Assembly (NCBI GenBank): GCA_948146395.1
Contig: OX411555.1
Span: forward strand, 38,417,565 to 38,481,564
Reading direction: 5' to 3'
Length of the DNA: 64,000 bases
Origin: Fragum whitleyi
Taxonomy: Eukaryota > Mollusca > Bivalvia > Cardiida > Cardiidae
Each line of letters opens with the position of its first letter. Positions within the stretch are counted from its first letter, which is position 1. Below the pieces are notes generated by a model. That model had not been told where the DNA came from. It did not search any database and worked only from the letters and a program-made list of their open reading frames with translations. This document shows positions 44,904-55,400 of this stretch, one piece after another. The position numbers and the translations under genes are program-made.

Positions 44904-47900
44904 AATAATAATAATGACTTTATTTAACGAGGCAACACAGTTGGGTTTACCCAGTCTTCCCTGTGAGCCTCAAGAATTATGTACAATGATTTTACACATA
45001 ACAGCAATGCAAACATTTTACAAATTATACAAAACAAAACAAAACAAAACATGTTTCCTTGTCATATTCATTCATTACCTAATTGAATTTGAAGATAAGC
45101 TGGTTCTGGCTGGTTCCAAAGGATAAGTAGCCTAAAAACAAATTTTACTATTAATAAAGCTAGGTAGGCCTAAGGTTTTATTTCAAGATTTAAGGGGAAA
45201 AAAATAGTAATCTATGTATAACCCTTATCCTGCTGAATATAGAACTTGAGACATTTCAACCAGTCTTGCTTTTTTCCACAATTTTTAAAGGAAATAGTAC
45301 AGGCTACAATTATACAGTAAAGACTGCAGTCTGAGCCGGCTTATCCTAGTCTGCACTGTTCCCAAAAGTTTTTGGCATAGCAAGAATAAGTCACAAATAG
45401 GGTAAATGATTCAAAGATATGCATGTGTTTAATTCAATATGACAAGGTTTGAGACACAGAAAAATTTAATATCAATGTACATTCATGATAAAGTGCTCAT
45501 GTTCAGAACATTTTTCCCTCCAGAGTTACACCAAATTATAAATGATGTTTTGAATTTATGGACACTATCAGAATTTTTTATACTTAAAGGAATCTGGATC
45601 CAAATTTTTGGGCCAGAGTAGGACATTGATTTACGGTAAAATTCAATCCTTGGCCTTGGGACTTTAAGTGTTGAACTTGTATTAGACCTAAGATTTTGAT
45701 TATCTGATTCAGTGAAAAGTTGAGAAATGTAAGTTGGTAATTTTGATTGCAAAGCTTTAAAAATGAAAACAGCTTTTTTGAATATAATTCTATCTTGAAT
45801 CTTTAACTAATGAAGCTCCTTGAATAGATCCTCACTTGGTGTGTCCATGTTTTTATCAAGAATGATTCTTGCGGCCCTTTTTTGGAATCTATATAATCTG
45901 TCAAGCAATAATGACCCACAATTGCCCCAAATTATACAACAGTAGTCAATATGTGGCAAAATGTAGGCATTAAAGAAGATTTTCCTGACGTTAATACACA
46001 GATAGCTTCTCATTCTTAGAAGGAGGTACAATAAGGAATTACATTTTTTTAAGCACATGCTCTACCTGTATTTTCCAGGAGAGCTTTTGATCAACATATA
46101 TACCTAGTATCTTTTCTGCTTCAAAGAATTCAATAGCATGATTTTGAAGATACAATTTTATGTGTTCATAATTTGGTGAAAGATTACTAGGGGAGATAAT
46201 CATTGCCTTTGTCTTTTGAGGATTGGTCACCATTGCATTTTCACACCATTTTTCGATGCAGTCTAGACTAGTTTGTAGCAAAGAACAAACTTCACTTACT
46301 GATTTACCTGTAATGCTCACAGTAGTGTCATCTGCAAATAAATCATTTGAAGAGACATTCAAATGCAAGGGCAAATCATTAATATAGAGGATAAAAAGTA
46401 TTGGACCCAACACAGAGCCTTGTGGGACTCCTGACTGTATGTCACAAGATGATGACAATTTACCTCCAACAGACACTTTCTGAGTTCTATTTGCCAAAAA
46501 TGATTCAAACCAAGATAGTGCACTCAAACTCACCTTTTTTAGTAGAAGTCTGTGATTGATTAGATCAAATGCCTTTGTTAAATCAAGGAAGACTGTTCCC
46601 ACCACTTCTTTTTTGTTAATGGCTTCAATCCAAGAATCAATAATAGAAGTGAGGGCAATCTCACAAGAATGGTTGCTTCTAAAACCAGATTGATTTTTAT
46701 GAATTAAAGAATTTTCCTCTAAATACATTTTAAAGTTCTCACTGACATGACGCTCGATAATCTTTGAAAAAATGGATAATTTTGAAATTGGGCGGTAATT
46801 GCTGAAATTAGATTTATCTCCCTTTTTGAAAATGGGGATGACTTTGGCTTGTTTGAAGATATAAGTAATTGATTTTGCTATGACTTTAGAACTTATTTTC
46901 AGAAATTTTGGTCCTATACCGTCAAGTTGACTTGTTTATGTCTAGCATCTAAAGTTGTTTTAAAATAAACTTCTCTTCAATTAGAGGAATGTTAAAGTCA
47001 CACTGTAATCCTTTATCATCAGGAAGTATACTTTCAAACTGATTATAAAGATTATCTGTTAAACTATCATGACAATGTATATCAGGAGCTATATTCAAAA
47101 CACTTCTGAAATATAAATTGAAAAATTCAGCTTTGCTTTCTGCATCATCAGTAGGAGTACCATTTTCATTAGAAATGCAATTTAACTGATGAGGGCTAGA
47201 TTTACCCAACAATTCTTTCAGATGATTCCATAACTTCTTGGGGTTCCTTTTATTTTCATTTATTGTCATGTTATAGAATGACTTTTTGGATTGTTCTATT
47301 AATGTGTTTGTTTTATTTCTCCAGAATCTATACTGATTTTTATCATTTAAGGATTTATACACGTCACGCTGTTTTGCTGCATTTCTAATTTCATTTGTAT
47401 ACCAGTCAGGTAGATTATTATGCTTGTCTCGTTTTTGTTTTAGAGGTGCATGTTGCTTCAAAACACTATTAAATAAGGCAATAAAGCAGTCTAAGGCATC
47501 ATCTACATCATCATATATCTCAATAAGGGACCATGGTTGATTTTCAAGGTCTTTGACAAAAAGGCTGTAATCAAAATTTTTGACATTTCTGTATTGTATA
47601 ACATTGTGAGATTTTTTTTTAATGCATCATTTTGATGAATCTTTCTTGTAAAACATACTGGATAGTGGTCACTTAATACAATTTTGGGGACATGAACATT
47701 AGTTATGTTGTTTGGTGTATTTGTGTAAACATGATCAATTATGGTTGAGGTATTATTGGTGACTCTGGTAGGAGAATTTACAAGTTGTATTAAATTGTAT
47801 GAGTGGATCACATTATTCCAGGTATTGTTTGAAGTTGTACAATTAGAAAAGTTGAAATTAAAATCTCCTGTCAAAACTATTACTTTATTTTAAGAATAAA

Positions 47901-48480
47901 TAGTTTCTAAAGTCTTTTCAACTTCATCTATCCAAGAATTGTTAGCCGATGGAGGTCTGTATAAATGGCCGAATATAAAGGGCTTCTGTTTGGAATGTGT
48001 TACTTCTAGCCATATGGCTTCTATATTATTGCAGTCAAGGTCACTTCTTAGAACACTATGGTATTTACATTTTCTGTAGGTAACAAAACCACCACCATGA
48101 CTTTTCCTGTCTTTTCAAAACATGTTATAGTTTTGAAGGTTCAACACTTCACTTTCAATTTTTTCATTTAGAAATGTTTGGCTGAAGCACATAATATCAA
48201 TGTTATTGTAGTCATGTACTAGAACTTTGATTTCTTCAAATTTAGGGAATAAATAATTGATATTTAAATGAAAAATATTAAGTCCGTTATTGTTATTAAA
48301 TGAAAGTTGGTTCTTGTTATTTTGTTCATCAAGGTTGACTTGCTGTGTCCTTAGCAGTGTTGTGGTCCCCAAGGTGTTGGTAGCTATGGGTTGAACTGGT
48401 TTGGGTACATCATGTATTGTTGTGGATGATAGGGTTTTGGCCTTCTCCAGCATGGATCCTCTGGAAAATTTAGGACATTT
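44904..48480 (-). mobile_element. Broken non-LTR retrotransposon (CR1/L2/Jockey-type LINE)
   Basis: The minus strand carries, in order: an apurinic endonuclease start (GLNIFHLNINYLFPKFEEIK, 48453-48115), the endonuclease end (TGDFNF, SDHYPVCFTRK, 47874-47503), a linker (47461-46949), and a reverse transcriptase in one frame from about 46935 to 46039 with IFKKGDKSNFSNYRPIS, FLDLTKAFDLINH, GVPQGSVLGPILFILYINDL and the catalytic FADDT. A C-terminal piece ends near 45807. Frameshifts and stops separate the pieces. AATAAAG then (ATT)n marks the 3' end at 44904, right at the edge of the neighbouring TIR element. No upstream ORF1 seen. Confidence 0.88.
46039..46935 (-). pseudogene. LINE reverse transcriptase fragment
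   Basis: Longest intact piece of the element, ~300 codons. Palm motifs A (FLDLTKAFD), B (SGVPQGSVLGP) and C (FADDT) and the QSGFR block are all readable. Motif C has Phe in place of the commoner Tyr, as is usual in several LINE clades. It is continued in another frame by 46058-45807 (YILPHIDYCCIIWGN), showing a frameshift near 46050. Confidence 0.85.
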
Positions 48481-49247
48481 CTATCCTTCCTTGGGGAGAT
48501 ATTTAAGCATCTGTTGATGCATAAAGATTTTGGGCTCAAAATAAGCCATTCCTGCCACGCTCATATCTATGGGCAAATCAAAATTTCGCTAACAATTTTT
48601 GAAAAGGGTCACCCAAGGAATATTTTGGTAAAGTTTCATTGAAATCGGCCCAGTGGTTCAGGAGAAGAAGTTTTTACTTGTGTTGATGACAGACAACATA
48701 CGATGGGCAACTCACGACAGACTCAGGGTGCTCCTAAAAGCTTTCCCTTGAGCACATTGTGCTCATGTAAGCTAAAAATATCATGGTTTTTGTGCACTGC
48801 ACTTCTCCTCAATGAGATCTATCCACATGTGAATTCATGATTTTAGCTTGCATACTTTTTGAGATATGCTCTGGACAAAAAAATGGTCTACTGACGGACA
48901 GACCAGCATGTGCATAGCAATACACCCCCTCTTCTTCTAGGGGGAGGGATAATGATTTGAAGCTTTGAGATTTCGATACTTAAGCTGTAGGCATACAAGG
49001 TTTTGCATTGACAAATGACAATTTTTCAGGCCCTCCTAGATACATTTCTTTATCAAGAGTTGTGGAAGAAACAACAAAAGCTATTAAAAATATCAATTAT
49101 TTTAATACCTAACCCATTAGTGAAGAAGTAATCTATATGCAAAGAGATTTGTATAAGTATATGATATAAAAAAGTAAATTCAGAACTCCAGAGAGAGGGA
49201 GAGATTTTGATTTCAAGATTTAAAATTGCGGTGTTGGCCCACAAAAT

Positions 49248-49309
49248 ATGTTGTGGGTACTCATTAGAATTGTCTCATCATGATGATTCTAATGAGTACC
49301 AACAACATA
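49248..49309. repeat. Palindromic element B
   Basis: tatgttgtgggtactcatta ... taatgagtaccaacaacata around tgtctcatcatgatgatt. About 28 bp arms. Confidence 0.75.
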
Positions 49310-49382
49310 AGGTTCTTGATGAAAATTAACAGGTTTAGATCTTTAATGCTCCCTCAATCTGGAGCCATGTAAATTGATTTAA

Positions 49383-49538
49383 GGTAGTCGAACCAAAATA
49401 GTTTTGCAACATTTCAGAACTCAGGGTCTTCCACAATGTTGACCAAGGTTTCCTAATGAAATCATTAGGAAACTTTGGTTAACACTGTTAAATTTCATTA
49501 TTTCCCAAACATTGCGGAACTATTACAAGTCCACTACC
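49383..49538. mobile_element. TTAA-flanked MITE, family C copy 3
   Basis: ggtagtcgaacc and agtccactacc ends, TTAA on both flanks, palindromic interior gaccaaggtttcctaatg / cattaggaaactttgg. Confidence 0.72.
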
Positions 49539-49622
49539 TTAATGGAACATCATGTAGTCAGTGTTACAAAAATAAGTATAATGTAAGATGTAATATTGAA
49601 ATAATTGTCAAGGATATCAAAA

Positions 49623-49729
49623 AACTACTGTAAGTTCCTATAGAAAAAAATATAGGCATGCCTATATAGATATAGGCATACCTATTTTTTTTTTATATAT
49701 AGGCACTTACAATTGTCTTGTGCTGACCT
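49623..49729. repeat. Palindromic element A with expanded loop
   Basis: actgtaagttcctata ... tataggcacttacaattgt, with inner nested palindromes taggcatgccta and tataggcatacctat. AT-rich centre. Confidence 0.6.
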
Positions 49730-49739
49730 TGAAATAACA

Positions 49740-52400
49740 ACTGGAAGTTTGAACACAGATTTAAACAATGTAAAATTTAGTGCTGTTCTACTTATTTTTG
49801 GAGAATAAAATGAAACAAGCTTCATTTATTTTTAAGCTCACTTAAATGATAAATTTTCAAAAGTGGAAGGTAAAACAACTAATGATTGCTTTGCATAAAT
49901 TCACATAGCACCACGTCTTTACATAAACAACCTTTTGAAGCATTTTCATATAATCTCAAATAGAAATTCATCAAACTTAACAGCAACAGATTAAGAAACA
50001 ACTCTAGTAATGATCCTCATGAGCTATCTTGCTCGGGTTTAATAGCATACATGATGTAATTTAACTTCAATATCACATTTAAATCACTAGAAAAAAGCAT
50101 CTTGAAAAGAATTCTAATTGTAATAAAAAGGGTCATGGTGCACACACCATCATTGCTTTAAATTTTCATATTTTTTTCTATCACTTAAGATTTTATTTGA
50201 GTAGAAAATGATGAAAATCGATGTTTTCCTTAACAATAATAACTGTTCATAAAATTCAGTAATTTTCTTTTCAAAGTCTGTGCAGGCATATTTGTGTAAT
50301 AAAAAGCTTGTGTGTAACATTTAGAACAAAGTAAAAATAGGACCATAATTTTCCATGAACAATTACTCCTTGGACACAGGGCTTGTCTATACACTGATGT
50401 TAAATTATCATTAACAATAATTTAATACATATATCTGAAAATATTTTTTTTGGTTGAAGAATATAAAATGGATTCAAAAATCAAATTTGATTTTATTTAT
50501 AGGATAATGTTTTTTGATATAATATTGTGTTTTGATCTAGCTATTACATAATATCTTAATTAGAAGCAATGGATGACCTTATTCTAAAAGACATAAACAT
50601 AAAGTTAAAGAACCAAACAAATCCAATAAGCAAATATAGGGGTCAGCAAAAAAAGTGATGGATTTATGCTGAAAAATTTGCAAGAACTTACCAATAGTTT
50701 TACACTGATTTGCACAATGAAAATTGTTGAAATTTTCAAATCCAACAATTGGCAAAGAGGAGTGTTGTTTTATGTTTAACAATATGTAGTATCTAAAATT
50801 GCAATTAATGAAGGAATAAGATTAACAAAATTTAAGTTATAATAAGACAATACCAAATTATTGCATGCAACAGCATTATAAAGAAATAGCTTTAGACTAA
50901 ATATTGTGTATAAGTTGCGCAAAATAACATGTATAAAATGCAAGTTCTAACAAAATGTAAATACAACTAACAATGACTAAGAACCATGAAATGATTAAGT
51001 CAAAAGAACAACAAATGTTCACACATGTAAATCAGAATTTGATGGCTTCATGCAAAATAGTTGTAACTTCCTATATGTTTACAGGCAGTTACATTCGGTT
51101 TGCGCTGAACCATCAATATACACTATGAACTATTTTGAAACACTTTAGTATGCTTCATTTGCTTCCCTCTTGTATAAACTAATACCCACTGTAAGGTAAA
51201 GTACAAGCCTGGATTTTTAGAAAGGTATTTTTGTGGGTGTATTGACTTTTTTCATTTCCTTTTCTTTTATCCTTTTGTGGTATGATTGTCTTACTTTTAT
51301 AAAGATATTTACCACATTCATGTCATGGAGTATGTCATTGGCTTTGCACAGAACAGTTGTGACTGCCTATAATAGGCATTTACAACTTTTTCACACCAAG
51401 CCAATGCTGTAGAAAAATACTTGACGAGTTTGCACAAAACTATTGTAATTAAACTATTTTTCTAATGGGCACTTACACTACTTTTGCTCAGACTGCATAA
51501 ATTATTCACATGTGAATTAGAGACATTTTCTCTGAAATCTATTTTACACAACAATCATTTCATGGTACACTCAAATAAAATGTTAAGTTTTTAAAGTGGC
51601 AAGCAAATAAATGAATTACAAGACAGTTTTACTATTAAATAATACTTTGATCGTTACCTTCGTTGGTTTTGGTCATCAACCTTTCATTATTACCTTCAGC
51701 CAACACTTAATTGTGTAATTGCAAACATTATGGGATGAGGAGTTCGTTACTTACTATTTCCTCTTTCCCATATTCTGTTATACTGTAAAAGTTTCTTTTT
51801 TCTAAATCTCAACTCATTTTGAAGACTCATTTAGGTTTAGCACTTTTCCTTTTTTAATTATGGAATGAAGAACTATTTTTTACAGGATAAGGGCACAGCA
51901 GATTTCCTATCATACATAAACAATGAACAAGGAATGGCATCTAATGAAATTTAATATAGTTTCAGAAAAAACATGATCTACATCTTTATTTTTCTTTTGT
52001 TAATAACAGAAAACATTAAGTAGGAAATAGCATATATGGCATATTGATGGCTCAGCTCAATACAGCTGTAACTGCATATAAAGACATATAGGCAGTTTAA
52101 ATGTTTTGCACCAAGCCTTCAATTTTCAATATTATGAATCTCTTTGTCCTCTGATTTGATGATAAAGTCTCTTACAACTCATCAAATTTGAATATCAATG
52201 GCTCAGTGTGAAACAGTTTTAACTGCCTATATATTAATAGGCAGTTACAACTGTTTTATGCTGAGCCAGCGATATGGAACAAATTTAAGAAATCACACCA
52301 AAGCTGTCCCTCCATAATATCAATTCTATATTTGTTCAGTCTACTAGTTATCACACATATTCTTTAGTCTGTAACTTGTCTTCTTGGACAGTTTTTATCT
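49740..52400. other. AT-rich intergenic stretch with scattered A palindromes
   Basis: No genes seen. Palindromic A elements occur at about 51042-51115, 51335-51405, 51425-51490, 52045-52120 and 52200-52267; otherwise nothing recognised. Confidence 0.55.
52200..52267. repeat. Palindromic element A, best-preserved copy
   Basis: ggctcagtgtgaaacagttt / taactgcctata then taggcagttacaactg / ttttatgctgagcc: nearly perfect 68 bp palindrome, useful as family consensus. Confidence 0.8.
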
Positions 52401-52433
52401 TTAGTTTCCAAGGATCCAAGCAGAGAGATTTCC
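52401..52433 (-). CDS. Ferlin last exon, with stop
   Basis: Acceptor ctttttcag, then [10 protein letters not shown] and TAA at 52403-52401. Phase and length fit the short lumenal tails of ferlins (otoferlin-like ending in ...ILG.). Very short, so splicing evidence is the main support; the intron before it is 5.4 kb. Confidence 0.75.
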   Translation of the reverse strand, partial: GNLSAWILGN

Positions 52434-55400
52434 CTGAAAAAGAAATCATAAAAGAATCTGTTATTGATATCAGTACACTTACCTTTCAGACAGGAGGGAA
52501 AATTAACATTCTAAAATCATATTTTTGTAAGTAATATGTGTCCAAAACCTTACTGCTGAAATGTAAAATGTAATAAAGGTTCAAGTAAAGTGTTTGAGAC
52601 CCAATTTTAAGAGCCCTTCATAAGCCAAGAAAAAGCAGTATGTCCAGGTATATTGTATATCAAAATGAAGCTATATTTGAGCACAAGCAGTTGAGCAACA
52701 TAAGACCGCCATAGCTATCGCTGTAAAGCCTAAACATTGTGGAAAAGGGTAATTTTGTACAGAACAAGCAACTGCGTGACAGTTGGATAAAATTGGCTCA
52801 TATTTTAACAAAGTACAGTCTAGTGTACCATTCAGGTACAACTACAATCTTAAATATAAAACTCAAGTTCAAAAGGCTCTTTTGAAACAATCGATTTCCA
52901 TTTGTTTTGTCAACATACTTGTCAAACCGGTTTGGTCTGTTTTCAAAATAGATGTTAGGTATGGTGCAACAGCACACAATAATATTGTGAAATATTTTCT
53001 GCGATTTATTTCAAATTATAGTTTTTGAATTCAATGATCTATGAAAAATTACTATATAATTATCATTCAGTAAAAAAGAACTTGATATATTGCTAAACAA
53101 TCTCACAGGTATATAAACTATTAATGTTCATTTATGTTGTGATAACACACCATACCTTACAAATTTCTACACATTTACAAAATTAGAATGACATATATGA
53201 CCTATGTGTTTATAGAATAAGTCAAAATAAATTTTATGTGCTTAATGGTCTGTGTATGCTTCAAGTGTGGTGTGCTGTGTGTAGTGTGCTTGTCACCTTC
53301 CGCTTTCAGCCTCTGCCTCTGGCTAGCCTTGTGAAAAGGGAGCAGATTGGGTAAGTCTCCCCTGCCAGTACATAGCCTCTTCACAGCCAAGCCCTATTGA
53401 AGTGCCTCCCCGTGGCAACACACGTCAACTGAGCACCTTGCGGCCTCAGGCTAAACTACAGGGGACTCGGAGGAGGTCTGCCCCTAGACATGTGGTATGC
53501 AGGCCCACCGGCGTGGTTGGAGTACTATCCAAGCACAACAGCCCAAGTCAGTGGGGAACGGTGGAGCACTAGGACTGCCATAAGTGTCCAAGTTAGCCAA
53601 GGAAAGGCATCCTGCTGTAAAACCGCCTATTTAAAAAATGTCTAGTCAAGAGAGATACAAGTTAGATGGTGCCAGCTGTATCAAAGCAAATGGTAGTGTC
53701 TCGGGCTCAGAAAACCTCCGGGTACGTGGGTCTTCTGGGTCCGGCCGTAAAGGCGAATCCTACGAACGTCCCACAAATTTCCGTATTGGATCGCTCAATA
53801 TTGGAACGATGAGAGGCAAAGCAAACGAAGTGGTTGAAACAATGACACGTAGGAAAATAGATCTTCTTTGTCTCCAGGAGACCAGATGGAGAAATGAGGG
53901 CACAAGAAAAGTCACCGGAGAAGACTCTAAGTGCAAGTTCTACTGGTCAGGAAACAATGAAGGGACAGGAGGTGTTGGAATACTGCTAGCAGAGAGATGG
54001 GTTGAGAAAGTCTTCGAAGTCAAGAGGGTCTCTGACAGAGTCTTGATGGTCAGGTTTGTGGTTGGCAAGTCAGTGTTTGCAATCATTAGCATATATGCCC
54101 CCCAGGTTGGCCTCAGTGAAGAGGCAAAGGACAGGTTCTACGAACAGCTACAAAGCCTAGTTGCCAACATACCAGCAACTGAAACATTATTCCTGTGCAG
54201 CGACTGGAATGGCCACATAGGCAAGGATCCTGAAGGGTACAAAGAATGGCATGGGGGCAACGCTTTTGGCCAACGTAACCCAGAGGGAAAAAGGATACTG
54301 GAATTCGAAGCAGCAAATGACTTGGTGGTCGGCAACTCACTGTTCGAGAAGCGTAACAGGCATCTGATTACATATCAATCGGGAAGCATTAACACACAAA
54401 TTGACTACATCCTCTACCGACGGTCCTTCAGAAAGTATGTCTCAAATGTGAAAGTAATCATCAACGAAGAGTGTGCCCCACAACACAGGACGATAGTTTG
54501 TGATCTCAAAACACAAGTAGCAAAGAAAACCAAGCACAAGTTTATCCCAAGAGTAAAAATATGGAAACTAAAGGATCCATCCAAACGTGAGGAATTTGCT
54601 GCCAGCTTTGCTTCAAATATAAAGATCACCACAGGGAGCAGTGTGGAAGAAAAGTGGCTCGGACTGAAGGACAGCCTATATGAGGCAGCAAACAAGGTCT
54701 GTGGACTCTCCAGAAACCACCAATGGCACAGAGAGACCTGGTGGTGGAACAACACGGTAGAAGAGGCAGTCAAAGAGAAGCGTCAATGCTTCAAGGCATG
54801 GAAGTCTGGTGGTAGCAGGGAAGAAAACAACGCAGCCAAACGCACTGCTAAACAGGCTATCTACACAGCAAAAAAAGATGCTGAACTGGAAGCTCTTAAC
54901 AACATCAACCCCAAGACAGGCCACATATACAAGCTCGCGAAACAGTTGCGCAGAGACAACCAAAACGTCAGAGGGGAAAAACCTATTAGAAAACGATGAG
55001 GAGGAGCTATGCCTAGATGATGAATCCAGAAAGATGGCCTGGAAGCAGCATTATGAAAAGCTGCTAAATGTTGAATTCCCTTGGAACCCAGATGATCTGG
55101 AGAAAGAACTCCCTGTAGAGGGACCTAGTATACAGATCACAACAGAAATGGTTGAAAAGGCAGTAAGGAAGATGGCACTTGGAAAAGCAGCTGGGCCCTC
55201 GGGAATTGTTGCTGAGATGATAAAGCCCACTGGAGCAACTGGTGCTGCACAGATACGTGACCTCTTCCAAACTATCATACAGGAAGGCCAGATACCATCA
55301 GACTGGGAAGCTACATAGTCAGCCTGTACAAGGGAAAGGGTGATGCTTTAAACAGGGGCAACTACAGAGGCCTGAAACTCATCGAGCAAGCGATGAAAAT

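Larger units (their letters stand above)
42650..48770. repeat. Array-bodied element (family G), large, with nested insertions
   Basis: Head hairpin gagggccagaaaggccct + gctcacttgac at 42652. Six or so ~151 bp units occupy 42690-43575 (gggctcaaaataagccc, atttatgggccaatcaaaat, ggtcaccaaaggaatattct, gcccagtggttcaggagatg). One more unit and a tail hairpin (cccttgagcacattgtgctc) lie at 48480-48770. The 4.9 kb between is a TIR element followed by a LINE, so the array was split by later insertions. Confidence 0.7.
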
